Notes: a model not told the origin generated them from the letters alone. DNA of 49,345 nt from an uncultured Roseburia sp. (GCA_900753715.1 CAAEAE010000073.1:1-49345); one strand, 5' to 3'; positions 15,629 through 26,400 are shown, numbered from the stretch's first letter. Translations and numbers: made by a program.

Positions 15629-15992
15629 CAATCAGTTTCCTTACTCTCTGTTTTGCATCCTCGTCTAATGACACGTGCTCAAAGAGATGTACAGCAAAAG
15701 CTCCTGCGTCTCCCTGGTCAAAGTATAAAATGTTCTCATCCAGCGTACAGTTACGGAATTCATCCTTCTTTACTGCCGGAACATAGTAAGAATATCTGCC
15801 CTTGCGATATACATCCAAAAAGCCTTTTCTTACCAATCTTGCAAGGAATGTGGAAACAGTCTGTGGTTTCCATTCTTTGTGGTAGATTGCATTTACACGG
15901 TTCATGACACCCTGTAATGCCAGGTCCTCTTCAGAGTCCCAGATTACCTTCATTACCATTCTCTCACACGTTGAAATGTTGCTTGGATCCAT
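15615..15992 (-). CDS. BlaI/MecI-family transcriptional repressor
   Basis: A 125-aa winged-helix repressor. The N-terminal DNA-binding domain is recognisable by ERMVMKVIWD (about 10-19), the recognition-helix segment KPQTVSTFLARLVRKG (about 42-57) and the wing YRKGRYSYYVP. The C-terminal part is the helical dimerisation region that M56 proteins cleave in the family. It is co-transcribed and probably translationally coupled with the BlaR1-like gene (14-base overlap). It has an AAGGAGG-type ribosome binding site. The targets are probably its own operon and possibly neighbouring envelope genes. Half-sites resembling MecI boxes (TACTACA at 16047-16053, TGTAGT at 16134-16139) lie upstream but are too far apart to be a certain operator. 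Confidence 0.9.
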   Translation of the reverse strand: MDPSNISTCERMVMKVIWDSEEDLALQGVMNRVNAIYHKEWKPQTVSTFLARLVRKGFLDVYRKGRYSYYVPAVKKDEFRNCTLDENILYFDQGDAGAFAVHLFEHVSLDEDAKQRVRKLIDELK

Positions 15993-16227
15993 AATTTTAC
16001 CTCCTTGTTTGGGAAGTATCTGTGTGCACAGCGGTGTCGTTTTTATTACTACACACGCAGGACCAGTTTAACACTTTCCCCTACATTTTACAAATTTTTC
16101 TTAATTTATGATATATTGTCATGTGTAGTTTCTTACATTTGAAGAATCAAATCCAATATACCTTGTGTCTATTATATCTATAAGTTGTCAATTTTTAAAG
16201 TATAATTTTTAGAAAATACTATATTTT
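15993..16227. other. Intergenic region between fcl and blaI
   Basis: A 235-base AT-rich gap. It should hold the blaI promoter; TTGTAA ... TAAACT on the minus strand with a 17-base spacer is the best but weak candidate. It also holds MecI-like half-sites and a weak AT-only dyad after the fcl stop. No gene seen. Confidence 0.4.
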
Positions 16228-17172
16228 TTAACGTTCTGCACGCATTGGATTGTTTAAGAAATCCTCATAGGCAAGTCTGATTCCATCCTCAAGCTCTGTT
16301 TTGTACTTCCAGCCAAGGCTTTCAAGCTTGCTCACATCCAAAAGTTTGCGCGGTGTTCCGTCCGGTTTTGTTGCATCCCACTTAATCTCGCCGGTGTACC
16401 CTACCACTTTTGCCACCAGCTCAGTAAGTTCTTTGATGGTAAGTTCTTTTCCGGTTCCTAAGTTTACGGTTTCATTTCCGCTGTAGGTATTCATCAGATA
16501 AACGCAGGCATCTGCCAGATCATCCACATATAAGAACTCCCGAAGCGGTGTTCCGGTTCCCCAGCAGGTTACTTCCGATGCACCGGAAATCTTTGCTTCA
16601 TGGAAACGACGGATTAATGCCGGAAGCACATGGCTGTGTGTCGGATGATAGTTATCATTCGGCCCGTACAGATTCGTCGGCATTACAGAAATATAATCTG
16701 TTCCGTACTGGCGGTTTAAAAATTCACAGTATTTTAATCCGCTGATTTTGGCAAGTGCATATGCCTCGTTTGTCTTCTCAAGTTCACTCGTCAGCAGGCA
16801 GCTTTCTTTCATCGGCTGCGGTGCCATGCGTGGATAGATGCAGGAAGACCCTAAGAACATCAGCTTTTTGCATCCATTCTGCCATGCGGAATGAATCACA
16901 TTCATTTCCAGAATCATGTTCTCATACATAAAATCAGCCAGCGCTTCACTGTTTGCAACAATTCCGCCTACCTTTGCTGCTGCGAGAAATACATAATCCG
17001 GTTTTTCCTCTGCAAAAAACGCTTCCACGTCCTCCTGTCTGCACAGATTCAGTTCTTTGTGCGTTCTGGTCACAATATTGTGATAGCCTTCCTTTTCAAG
17101 CTGTCTTACAATGGCAGAGCCCACCATTCCACGATGGCCTGCCACATAAATCTTCGCATCTTTTTCCATCAT
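16228..17172 (-). CDS. fcl: GDP-L-fucose synthase
   Basis: Bifunctional 3,5-epimerase/4-reductase that converts GDP-4-keto-6-deoxy-D-mannose to GDP-L-fucose with NADPH. The 314-aa SDR protein shows the cofactor motif GHRGMVG (about 12-18), AAAKVGG, the SSCIYP segment (about 108-113, with the catalytic Ser and Cys) and YALAK (the Tyr-xxx-Lys pair, about 138-142). [15 protein letters not shown] (the conserved His region) and [12 protein letters not shown] follow. The length is normal. It lies 6 bases downstream of gmd, the preceding enzyme of the same pathway, and shares its promoter. The substrate GDP-mannose could come from the manC product at 26684-28000. Confidence 0.95.
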   Translation of the reverse strand: MMEKDAKIYVAGHRGMVGSAIVRQLEKEGYHNIVTRTHKELNLCRQEDVEAFFAEEKPDYVFLAAAKVGGIVANSEALADFMYENMILEMNVIHSAWQNGCKKLMFLGSSCIYPRMAPQPMKESCLLTSELEKTNEAYALAKISGLKYCEFLNRQYGTDYISVMPTNLYGPNDNYHPTHSHVLPALIRRFHEAKISGASEVTCWGTGTPLREFLYVDDLADACVYLMNTYSGNETVNLGTGKELTIKELTELVAKVVGYTGEIKWDATKPDGTPRKLLDVSKLESLGWKYKTELEDGIRLAYEDFLNNPMRAER

Positions 17173-17178
17173 AATGTC

Positions 17179-18213
17179 TTAATTCTCCTTTGCAACTAAC
17201 TCCATATCATGTTTCACCATGATTTTCACCAGTTCTTCAAACGTGGTCTTGGTCGGATTCCATCCAAGTTCTGTTTTTGCCTTGGTCGGGTCTCCCCAAA
17301 GATTCACTACATCAGTAGGTCTGTAGAATTCCGGTGACACCTCGATGACCACTTTTCCGGTCGCTTTGTCAATTCCCACTTCTTCCATGCCTTCGCCTCT
17401 AAATTCCAGCTCGATTCCGGCTTCTCTGAACGCATATTCGCAGAATTCACGGACAGAGTGCTGCTCTCCTGTGGCAATGACAAAATCTTCCGGCTTTTCA
17501 TTCTGTAAAATCAGCCACATACATTCCACATAATCTTTTGCGTAGCCCCAGTCTCGGAGGGATGAAAGATTTCCAAGGAACAGCTTTTCCTGTTTGCCCT
17601 GTGCGATTCTTGCTGCCGCAAGAGAGATTTTTCTGGTGACAAAGGTCTCTCCTCTGCGCTCTGACTCATGGTTGAATAAGATTCCGCTGCAACAGAACAT
17701 TCCATATGCCTCACGATATTCTTTTACAATCCAGAAGCCATACTGTTTTGCCACTGCATACGGGCTGTACGGATGGAACGGTGTGGTCTCGCGCTGTGGA
17801 ACCTCCTCCACCTTTCCATATAATTCTGAGGTGGATGCCTGGTAAATCCGGCAGGTCTTTTCCAGTCCGCAGACACGCACTGCCTCAAGTACACGAAGCA
17901 CACCTGTTGCAACTACGTCCGCCGTATATTCCGGCACGTCAAAGCTGACCTGCACATGGGACTGCGCAGCCAGATTATAGATTTCATCCGGACGCACGCT
18001 TCCAATGATTTTTACAAGACTTAAAGAATCTGACAAATCACCATAGTGAAGATGGAAAGCCGGATTTCCGTTCAGATGATCAATCCGCTCTCTTTTTTCG
18101 GTAGAAGCACGGCGCACCATTCCGTGAACCTCGTAGCCTTTTTCCAGCAAAAATTCAGCCAGATAGCTTCCGTCCTGTCCTGTTACGCCTGTAATCAATG
18201 CTTTTTTGCTCAT
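17179..18213 (-). CDS. gmd: GDP-mannose 4,6-dehydratase
   Basis: Converts GDP-D-mannose to GDP-4-keto-6-deoxy-D-mannose, the first committed step to GDP-fucose (and to other 6-deoxyhexoses). The 344-aa SDR enzyme has [12 protein letters not shown] (8-19), the NLAAQSHV segment, catalytic STSELYG (Thr-Ser-Glu) and [10 protein letters not shown] (the Tyr-xxx-Lys pair). [13 protein letters not shown] and the C-terminal [13 protein letters not shown] substrate segment follow. The promoter TTTACA-N17-TATTAT (18267-18295) and a good ribosome binding site precede it. It is the first gene of the gmd-fcl pair. Confidence 0.96.
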   Translation of the reverse strand: MSKKALITGVTGQDGSYLAEFLLEKGYEVHGMVRRASTEKRERIDHLNGNPAFHLHYGDLSDSLSLVKIIGSVRPDEIYNLAAQSHVQVSFDVPEYTADVVATGVLRVLEAVRVCGLEKTCRIYQASTSELYGKVEEVPQRETTPFHPYSPYAVAKQYGFWIVKEYREAYGMFCCSGILFNHESERRGETFVTRKISLAAARIAQGKQEKLFLGNLSSLRDWGYAKDYVECMWLILQNEKPEDFVIATGEQHSVREFCEYAFREAGIELEFRGEGMEEVGIDKATGKVVIEVSPEFYRPTDVVNLWGDPTKAKTELGWNPTKTTFEELVKIMVKHDMELVAKEN

Positions 18214-18266
18214 ATCTTTTCCTTTCCCTGTTGTTCAATTATTTTCGTAATGAACCCATGTTATCT

Positions 18267-18295
18267 ATAATATACCAGGATTTTAAACATGTAAA
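18267..18295 (-). promoter_or_regulatory. Promoter of gmd-fcl
   Basis: On the minus strand TTTACA (18290-18295) and TATTAT (18267-18272) are separated by exactly 17 bases, about 50 bases upstream of the gmd ATG. Confidence 0.65.
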
Positions 18296-18336
18296 CCATT
18301 TTTCATGATTCCAGACGCAGGAATTTCCCATAAAAT

Positions 18337-18370
18337 AAAAACTCACAAAGCAAAATGCGATGTGAGTTTT
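18337..18370 (-). terminator. Terminator of the secreted-protein operon
   Basis: A 10-bp stem AAAACTCACA (18337-18346) / TGTGAGTTTT (18361-18370) is followed on the minus strand by a T-rich tract (TTTTTATTTTAT). It lies directly after the stop at 18379. Confidence 0.8.
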
Positions 18371-18378
18371 CATTGTCT

Positions 18379-21162
18379 TTATTTTTTCTTCCATTTTGCA
18401 TACAACGTTTTATTCCCGGTGCTGCCTTTTTTAATCTGCGTTACCTTCTTGGTGCATTTCTTATCCGAATACCAGCCGACAAACTGATAACCTTTTCTTG
18501 TCGGTTTCTTAAGTTTGATGGTTTTTGTTGTCACTGTATAGGAAGACGGGTTGCTGCTGTTATTTTTCCCGCTGTTTAAATTATAGGTGATGGTATACTT
18601 TGTCTTTTTCCACTGCGCATAAAGCGTTACGGTGCCGCCGGATTTCGACGTGAGATTTTTTACTTCCGCCTTATTTTTGTATTTTTTTCCGGAGCCGTCT
18701 TTTTTGGTATTCCAGCCGGCAAAGCTATAACCCTTCTTTTTGTAAGCATTTGCGGTCAGTGTATAGCTCTTTCCATACTGACAGTTTGTGAGCTTCTTCA
18801 TACTGCCGCTTGCGCTTCCGTTTCCATTAAATTTTATGGTATATTTATGTGCCGTCCATTTTGCATAAAAAGTCTTGTTTCCGGTGCTGCCCTTTTTAAT
18901 CTGGGTGACTTTCTTTGTGCACTTCTTATCCGAATACCAGCCGGCAAAATCATATCCTGTTTTCGATGGATTTTTCAAACTGATTGTTGCGGTTGTAATC
19001 GTGTAGGAAGCCGGATTGCTGCTGTTATTCTTCCCGCCGTTTAAGTTATAGGTAATCGTATACGGAGCCTTTTTCCACTGTGCATATAATGTCACGGTTC
19101 CCACCGACGTACGAAGTTTCGAGCCATCCGCCTTATTGCTGTAGGATGTTCCGCTTCCGTCTGCTTTCGTGTTCCAGCCTTTAAATGTATAGCCGGTCCG
19201 TTTATAGGAATTGGCAGTCAGTTTTGTTCCGCTTCCATATGTAATGGTCTGGGAGCTCATGCTTCCGCTCGTATTTCCGTTTCCGTTAAATTTTACCGTG
19301 TACTGTACGGTCAGCTTTGCAATGGATTCCGTCTTTGTGGCACCGCAAACCGAACAGGTATATGTTTTTACCCCGTTGCTTGTAACGGTTGCATCCGTCG
19401 TAACCATACCGCTGTTCCATGTATGACCCTTTGCAGCGATTACCGTCTGCTCACTAATTACCGTGCCACATACAGAGCAGTGGCTTCCCTCTGTCAGTCC
19501 GGTTGTGGTACAGGTCGCAGCCACAGCCGCATCTGTCACTACCGTATGGCCGGTTGCAGCGATTGTCGTTCCCTCCAGCAGAAGTTCTCCGCAATCCACG
19601 CAATAGGTATCTCCGGTATATCCATCCTTGATGCAGGTCGCAGCCACAGCTTTTTTTACTTCTGTAGAGGTATGCAGGCAAGTTGTATCCGCAGCCTCTC
19701 CGCTCACGGAAACAACTGCGCTGTCCCAGCGTGCATTGCTCACCGCTACTGCCTGTATCGTATCTATTGATTCTGCTGTAAAGGAATCTGTATACAGATA
19801 AGTTTTTGTCGCAGACGGTGATGGAACCGTTCCATCCGATGTGTAATAAATAATCGCATCCGATGTATCGTCCGTAATGGTAATAGTATAATCGTCTCCA
19901 TTGTTTACATATGTAATTACCGGTTCTGCCGTTGTCTCCGTAATCTCCGGAAGCGTCCCAGCGGTGTGATAATAGGAGCCGGAATCAAGTGTGCAGGTCG
20001 GAAGATATGCTGACCACATACTCTCTGTTGTATGGCTTGACGCATTTGCTGCATTATCGTTTAAATAAACCGCATCACTCCGCTCAAAGTACTGGTAATA
20101 AGTCTCTTTTCCGTTTCCCGCATCTGCCCAGGTACAATCTACATTATACCAGGAATCATTAATTCTTACTTTATTCCACTGATGTCCACTGCTTGTCACA
20201 GAAATACAGTCAATTCCCGCCGCATTACAAATCATGGAAAATGCCTGCGCATACCCTGCACACACCGTCAGGTCCGTACAAAATACACTGTATGCCGACT
20301 GCGAGTAAACATCTTCTTCTGCAACCAGTCCGTTTACGAAATCATCGTTATAGTCAACGTTATCCACCACAAGGTCATGAATGACTCTGACTTTTGCCGC
20401 TTCGGTTGTCTGCTCGGATGCTGTATTTACCCAGGATTCTGCCACTTCCTTCACTTCATTGGTGGCAGCCACACGCGCTTCTCCGTCTGCAAATGCCGTA
20501 TAAATATCGAAACCGATTAATGCACTGCTTCCGCTCTGCCCGGACCAGATTGCCGTCTTGATGAAATAATACTGCGGATTGCAGAGTCTGAAAAGACGCG
20601 CCAATGTGTATGCACTGGATTTGTCCATATTCGGAAGTACTGCAAAATAGGTACGATAAGGATGGTCACTGTTTCCCGTCTCCCATGCATCTGCTGTGCT
20701 GTCCGTCATATATGTCAGACACATCGCATCAAGCGCATCCCATCCGGCGCGCTCCGTCTCACTCAACTGATTATAAATATAATTTGTAGAGAATTTATCC
20801 CAATAGGAATCATAAATTGCAGAGTTGCAATTATCCTCTGTGATTTCCATTCCGTCCACCAAAGACGTTTCGGAATAGATTTCCTCTTCGCTTACATCGG
20901 AAATATCCAGACAGACGGATTCCTCTAATCCTGTCGGGAAAACATAGTCCTCGGTTATCTCTGTTTCTTCTGTCTCTTCTGTCTCTTCTGTCTCTTCTGT
21001 CTCTTCTGTCGTAAGTTCCTCTGTTGCATCCTCTACTGACTCATTTTCCACCTCATTCGTTTCCACGGCTTCCGTTTCCTCCGCAAATACAAACTCCCCC
21101 GGTGTCCATAACCCCGCTCCCATACAAACGCTAAGCAAGATTGCCAGTATTCTTTTTTTCAT
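18379..21162 (-). CDS. Secreted transglutaminase-like protein with InlB-type repeats
   Basis: A large exported protein (927 aa). In order: signal peptide (about 1-27), a Thr/Glu-repeat stalk (about 28-72), and a transglutaminase-like papain-fold domain with the triad Cys301 (TVCAGY), His327 (SSGHQWN) and Asp342 (YNVDCTW). Then come a chitobiase-C-terminal-like module (about 415-485, YYTSDGTVPSPSATK), a cysteine/histidine-rich stretch with GHT and CSVCG motifs (about 495-615), and four InlB-B/Listeria-Bacteroides repeats (about 620-927, GYTFKGWNT-type). No LPxTG motif is present. The protein may crosslink or cleave surface peptides while the repeats hold it at the surface; the substrate is unknown. 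It is the last gene of a three-gene operon, 25 bases after its paralogue. Confidence 0.88.
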   Translation of the reverse strand: MKKRILAILLSVCMGAGLWTPGEFVFAEETEAVETNEVENESVEDATEELTTEETEETEETEETEETEITEDYVFPTGLEESVCLDISDVSEEEIYSETSLVDGMEITEDNCNSAIYDSYWDKFSTNYIYNQLSETERAGWDALDAMCLTYMTDSTADAWETGNSDHPYRTYFAVLPNMDKSSAYTLARLFRLCNPQYYFIKTAIWSGQSGSSALIGFDIYTAFADGEARVAATNEVKEVAESWVNTASEQTTEAAKVRVIHDLVVDNVDYNDDFVNGLVAEEDVYSQSAYSVFCTDLTVCAGYAQAFSMICNAAGIDCISVTSSGHQWNKVRINDSWYNVDCTWADAGNGKETYYQYFERSDAVYLNDNAANASSHTTESMWSAYLPTCTLDSGSYYHTAGTLPEITETTAEPVITYVNNGDDYTITITDDTSDAIIYYTSDGTVPSPSATKTYLYTDSFTAESIDTIQAVAVSNARWDSAVVSVSGEAADTTCLHTSTEVKKAVAATCIKDGYTGDTYCVDCGELLLEGTTIAATGHTVVTDAAVAATCTTTGLTEGSHCSVCGTVISEQTVIAAKGHTWNSGMVTTDATVTSNGVKTYTCSVCGATKTESIAKLTVQYTVKFNGNGNTSGSMSSQTITYGSGTKLTANSYKRTGYTFKGWNTKADGSGTSYSNKADGSKLRTSVGTVTLYAQWKKAPYTITYNLNGGKNNSSNPASYTITTATISLKNPSKTGYDFAGWYSDKKCTKKVTQIKKGSTGNKTFYAKWTAHKYTIKFNGNGSASGSMKKLTNCQYGKSYTLTANAYKKKGYSFAGWNTKKDGSGKKYKNKAEVKNLTSKSGGTVTLYAQWKKTKYTITYNLNSGKNNSSNPSSYTVTTKTIKLKKPTRKGYQFVGWYSDKKCTKKVTQIKKGSTGNKTLYAKWKKK
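20966..21010. repeat. 9-bp tandem repeat in the Thr/Glu stalk
   Basis: Five perfect consecutive copies of TCTTCTGTC (plus strand), encoding Glu-Thr-Glu-type units on the minus strand. A unit of nine bases can expand or contract without a frameshift. Confidence 0.9.
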
Positions 21163-21187
21163 TCTGTCTCCTTTTCTTTATTCTTCT

Positions 21188-23383
21188 TTATTTTTTCTTC
21201 CACTGCGCGTACAACGTTACGGTTCCACCCGATTTCGTTGTAAGATTCTTTACCTGTGCCTTGTTTTTATAACTCTTGCCGCTTCCATCCTTCTTCGTGT
21301 TCCATCCTGCAAATGTATAGCCCTTTTTCTTGTAGGAATTTGCAGCGAGTTTATATTTTTTACCATATTGGCAGTTCTTTTTTGCCGACATCTTACCACT
21401 AGTACTTCCGTTTCCATTGTACTTAATGGTATATTTGTTCGCCTTCCACTGTGCATACAGCTTCACGGTTTTTCCGGATGTCTTGGTGAGTTTGGAACCG
21501 TCTGCCTTGTTCTTATAGCTCTTTCCGCTTCCATCTGCCTTCGTATTCCAACCGGTAAACGTATAACCTTTTTTCTTAAACGCGTTAGCCGTGATTTTCT
21601 TGCCGCTGCCGTAGGTAATTTTCTGCTGCGCCATCTTTCCGCTGGTGCTTCCATTTCCCTTAAATACAATCGTATAGGTAACCTTAGCGTTCTTTACTGT
21701 TCTAACATCACTGTCCCATTTTCCATCCGAAACTGCAATTGCCTTGACGGTCTTTCCCGTAGCAACTTTAAATTTTCCCTTATACTTAAGCGATTTGGTT
21801 GCTGCCGGAGACGGTGTGCTTCCGTCTGTCGTGTAATAAATCGTTGCGCCGGATGTACTGCTGGTAATGGTTGCCTTTCCATCGGAAATCGAAATTGCAG
21901 GTGTCGCCGTTGTGCTTTTCACACTCGGAAGTTTTCCAGCCGTGTAATAACCAGACGGGTTGGAATCCTGTTTGCACACCGGAAGATATCCCTCCCATAA
22001 GCTTTCCTCTGCATGATTACTGTCATAGTTATCATAAAATGAATCATTTCTTTCATAGAACAAATAGCAGATGTCGTATCCATCTCCCTCGTCCGCCCAG
22101 GTACAATCCACATTATACCAGGAATCATTCAGACGGATTTTGTTCCACTCATGGCCAGTGCTTGTAACGGAAATACAATCAAGTCCTGCGGCATTACATA
22201 CCATTTCGTATGCCTGTGAATACCCCGCACACACCGTAAGGTCCGTACAAAATACACTGTAAGCACTCTGACTGTATGCACTGTCTTCATCTGCCATCGA
22301 AATCGTTCCGCCGGAAATCAAATCATAATTGTAATCTACATTATTTACTACAAGGTCATGTAATACTTTTGCCTTTTGTTCTTCTGTGGAATACTTTGCT
22401 GCCTGATTTACCCAGCTTTCAGCCTGTTTCTTCACCTTTGCAGTTGCACTTTTACGCTTGTCTCCATCTGCAAAAGAAGAATAAACACCAATTGCCTTAT
22501 AAACATCTCCATAGTAAGAGTTGGAAGACCAGATGATGGTATTCAAAAAATAATACTGCGGATTGGAAAACCGGAATATCTGTACCAGCTTGGAAGCCTC
22601 ACTATCCGTAAGGTCTCCCATATCCACAAATTCCGTTGCATACTTATATTCTTTATTGGTATATTCCGTTTCAAGTGCGTCCTCGGTTCCGGTCAGGTAG
22701 GAAAGACACATCTCATCAAGTGCATCCCATGCCTTTCTCTGTGCACTGTTCAACTGATTGTAAAAATAATTGGTGGAATATTTGTCCCAGTCAGAGTTAT
22801 ATTTGCTTGAACCATAGACAGCGGACTCTACGTCAATGCCCTCTTCCGGTTCATATATCTGACTTTCACCAATCGTTGCCAGTGTCATTTCCTGCATCTG
22901 CATGAATCCGGTCGGACGGTCTGCCTCTGTTTCCTGCTTTTCCTCCGATTTGATTTCATCCTCTATAACGATTTCGATGCTCTCGGTCTCCTCTGTGACT
23001 TCTGTCTCCTCCGTGGCTTCCGTCACTTCCGTGTCCTCTGTCACTTCCGTTTCTTCTGTCACTTCCGTTTCTTCCGTGCTTTCGGTCTCCTCTGTGACCT
23101 CGTTAGCTTCTGTGGTTTCCGTCTCTTCTGTGGTCTCCGTGCTTTCGGTCTCCTCTGTGACTTCTGTAGCTTCCGTCACTTCCGTTTCTTCCGTGCTTTC
23201 GGTCTCCTCTGTGGCTTCCGTAGTTTCCGTGACCTCGGTAGCTTCTGTGGCTTCCGTAATTTCCGTGGCTTCGGTAGTTTCGGTGACTTCGGTTACCTCC
23301 GTTGCCAGTACTGCCGTGTCACTCACCGCAGAACTAAAAAACACGCTTACTGCCAGCAGTGTGATTAACATTTTCTTTTTCAT
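21188..23383 (-). CDS. Secreted transglutaminase-like protein with a long Thr/Glu stalk
   Basis: A paralogue of the next gene downstream (731 aa). It has a signal peptide (about 1-27) and a very long Thr/Glu-repeat stalk (about 28-143). The transglutaminase-like domain has Cys385 (TVCAGY), His411 (STGHEWN) and Asp426 (YNVDCTW). A chitobiase-C-terminal-like module (about 485-560, YYTTDGSTPSPAATK) and two InlB-type repeats (about 575-731) follow, ending in a Lys-rich tail. It lacks the cysteine-rich module of its neighbour. The FCTDLTVCAGY and NDSWYNVDCTWAD segments are identical in the two proteins, which points to gene duplication. It is the middle gene of the operon, 32 bases after the GH25 gene. 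An exported enzyme acting on wall or surface proteins is inferred. Confidence 0.88.
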   Translation of the reverse strand: MKKKMLITLLAVSVFFSSAVSDTAVLATEVTEVTETTEATEITEATEATEVTETTEATEETESTEETEVTEATEVTEETESTETTEETETTEANEVTEETESTEETEVTEETEVTEDTEVTEATEETEVTEETESIEIVIEDEIKSEEKQETEADRPTGFMQMQEMTLATIGESQIYEPEEGIDVESAVYGSSKYNSDWDKYSTNYFYNQLNSAQRKAWDALDEMCLSYLTGTEDALETEYTNKEYKYATEFVDMGDLTDSEASKLVQIFRFSNPQYYFLNTIIWSSNSYYGDVYKAIGVYSSFADGDKRKSATAKVKKQAESWVNQAAKYSTEEQKAKVLHDLVVNNVDYNYDLISGGTISMADEDSAYSQSAYSVFCTDLTVCAGYSQAYEMVCNAAGLDCISVTSTGHEWNKIRLNDSWYNVDCTWADEGDGYDICYLFYERNDSFYDNYDSNHAEESLWEGYLPVCKQDSNPSGYYTAGKLPSVKSTTATPAISISDGKATITSSTSGATIYYTTDGSTPSPAATKSLKYKGKFKVATGKTVKAIAVSDGKWDSDVRTVKNAKVTYTIVFKGNGSTSGKMAQQKITYGSGKKITANAFKKKGYTFTGWNTKADGSGKSYKNKADGSKLTKTSGKTVKLYAQWKANKYTIKYNGNGSTSGKMSAKKNCQYGKKYKLAANSYKKKGYTFAGWNTKKDGSGKSYKNKAQVKNLTTKSGGTVTLYAQWKKK
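22955..23302. repeat. Thr/Glu codon repeat region
   Basis: Degenerate 9- to 15-bp repeats of GTN-ACN-GAA-type codons encode about 115 residues made almost only of T and E with occasional V, A or S. The antisense reading gives spurious Ser/Val-rich open frames. Confidence 0.85.
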
Positions 23384-23415
23384 AAAGCGCCTTCTTTCTC
23401 CTGTCCTATCGTATC

Positions 23416-26400
23416 CTATTCGATAGAAACTTCAATTGCATCCGACATTGTTCCATATGTAGTATAGCTGTCTGTGCTCTTGTACGCCCGCACCTTAAAT
23501 GTGTAGGTTCCCTTCTCGAGTTCCTCAAACCGCTCTTTTGTCTCTGTTGTCTTTACAGATTTTACAAGCTTTCCATCTCCATCATAACAGCGTATCTGGT
23601 ATCCGTCTACATTTTTTAGCTTTTTCCAGGAAACTGTAATGCTTTTTTCCGTAACAGACTTTTTCTTAAGCTCCTTCACCTCTCCCGGTCTTGTCACGAC
23701 TTCAAGTGTTGTATTGCTTCCCCAGACAGTCTTACCGTTATTCTCCAGGTATGCTCTCACTCGAATCTTGTAGTTTTGTCCTGTTTTTAATTTTTTGATT
23801 TTATAGGATGTTGCGGTTGTCGTGCCAAGCTTTTCATATTTCTCTGTCGACTCATTATAAAGGTAGACTGCATATCCCTTTGCACCGGATGCCGCCGTCC
23901 ATCCAACCGTTACCGTGTCTGTAGATGCTTTGGTCTGTTTTAAATCCGTTACCGTTCCCGGCTTTGTGGCAATCGCAGTCTTTTTGCTTAATGAACTCCA
24001 TGCTGTATAACTGTCGGATTTTGCACATGCCTTAACCGCAAAAAGATAATTTCCTCCATCTAATTTCTTAAACGTATAGGTTGTCTTTTTCGTGTCCACT
24101 TTCTTAAGCTGTTTTCCATCCGCATCATACAGGTAAATGCGATAGGAATCTGCATTTTTCACCTTTCCAAAGGAAACGGTAATGCTGTCTTCTGTTACAG
24201 ACTTCTGTGTCAATTTGGTTACCTGATTCGGTTTTACTGCAATCGTCAGCACAGAAGAATACTCGCCCCACTGTTTTACAGATCCGTTTTTATTGTATGC
24301 ACGGACTTTTGCCTTATATTTCTTTCCAGACGTAAGTTTTGTAAATTTATAACTTAATTCTGTTGTTTCCGCTGTCTTTTTGTATTTTCCGGTTGTCTCG
24401 TCATAGAGGAAAACACAATACTTTTCTGCTCCGGCAGCTTTTGCCCAGGTAATTGTTGTGCTTGTAGTCGAAACAGCACTCTGGCTTAGTTTTTTGGTCT
24501 TTGCAGGACTTGTTTTCAGCTTTATGACATCTGAATAAGCCCCTGTCAGATTACTGTCATCCGCCTGTGTAATGTATGCCCGCACCTTAAACTGATAGGT
24601 TGTTCCGGTTGAAACATTTTTACAGGTATATTTATTTTTGGAAGCCTTAAATTTCTTTAGGAAATTTCCTTTTTTGTCATACTGATACACCCAATATCCG
24701 GATACACCGCTCTGCTTTTTCCAGGAAATTGAAATATAATCTGTTCCGGCATCCTGAAATGTCACATTTTTTACCTGCTCCGGCACCGTGTAAACAGTCA
24801 GCACAGATGAATATTTTCCATAATTATTGGTACTTGAATTCAGTCTGTTATATCCGCGTACTTTGAATTTATAACTTTTTCCTGCTGTCAGACCACTGAC
24901 GGTATAACTGGCCTGGGTCAGTCCCTCTTTTACACGGACATATTTTCCGGCTGTCTCATCATATTGATATAACTGATAACCCTTAACTCCCGCAAGTTTC
25001 TTCCAGCTTAACGTAATGGATGTCTTCTTCTGGGACGTTGCCGTCAGCCTTTGTACCTGTCCCGGTGTTGTATACACTTCGTAAGCATCTGATTTGCTTC
25101 CATAGGTGACGGTTCCATCCTCTTCTGTCCAGTACGCCCGCACTTTGCAGGTATAGGTGCTTCCGATATCAAGATTTTCAACTGTCCATGTGTTTGTTGT
25201 CAGCTTTTTCGTCTTTACCTGATTGCCGTCGGAATCATAGCAGTATGCCTGATATCCTTCTGCATTTGTAACACTTTTCCACGACAATGTAATGCTGTCT
25301 GTCGTACTTCCCGTCTGCGAAAGTCCGCTTGGTTTTTCCGGTTTCGTCGGCACATACGCCACATCCATGTCAACATTTCCACTGATTCCGCTGACGCTTC
25401 CGGTACTTGAATACTGCCACATATTATAGGTTCCGGTATAAGAAGTCTGCGTCGTATAGTTTGCAAGCCAGATATCATAATTCTCCGCCAGGCTTTCCGC
25501 ATCCATCTGATTGCTTAAATACCAGCCGTTTGAATACACACCCGCCGTATAACCTGCATCCTCAATCTTCTTACAGAATGCCGCGCATATTTTCGTTTTC
25601 TCTGACGAACTAAGCCCCGCATTGTCAAGACGTGAATTACTTAACGTCTCCATATCAATATATATCGGCCAGGAAACATATCCCGAATAGCTTTTTAATT
25701 TTTCCAGAACATATTCCGCTTCTGCCTCTGCCTCACTCGTGCTGATTGCCTGGGTAAAGAAATAAATTCCCACTCCAAGTCCTGCTTTTTTCGCGCCTTG
25801 GATATTATCCTCAAAATATTCATCGGTCACCAACGTTCCATTTGCAGAGCCACGATATCCAAGTCTGACAATCGCAAATTTCATTCCATCGTCTTTGACC
25901 GCAGACCAGTCGATGCTCCCCTGCCACTTTGAGACGTCAATTCCATCCAGCTTCAGGTAATTCTTAAATCTGGAATTATGTACGATTCCGGTTGCATACT
26001 TGATATCGGAAATAACCTCTCCCGTTTCTTCTCTCTCCAGAATCTTCAGATAATCCGGGTCGTTTAAATCTTCATTTAATAATTCCTCGATGTCCTCCGT
26101 CGCTTCGGTTTCCTCTGTTGTCTCCGTTGCTTCGGTTGTTTCTGTCACTTCTGTCTCTTCTGTTGCTTCCGTTTCTTCGGTTACTTCCGTTTCCTCGGTC
26201 ACTTCCATTTCTTCGGTTACCTCGGTGTCCTCCGTCGCTTCGATTTCCTCTGTTGTCTCCGTTACTTCGGTTGTTTCCGTTTCCTCGGTTGTTTCCGCTG
26301 CCTCAGTTTCTTCTGTATCCTCTGTTTCCTCGACTGTTTCCGTCACTTCCGTGCTTTCGGTTTCTGTCTGCCAAAGTTCATCCGCATAGGCTGTTCCACC

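Noticed and set aside
20966..21010. Short tandem repeats considered as a CRISPR array
   Set aside because: Units are contiguous 9-mers without spacers and lie in a coding frame.
22902..23426. Plus-strand Ser/Val-rich 174-codon open frame
   Set aside because: It is the antisense reading of the Thr/Glu codon repeat. Similar artefacts occur at 26090-26389.
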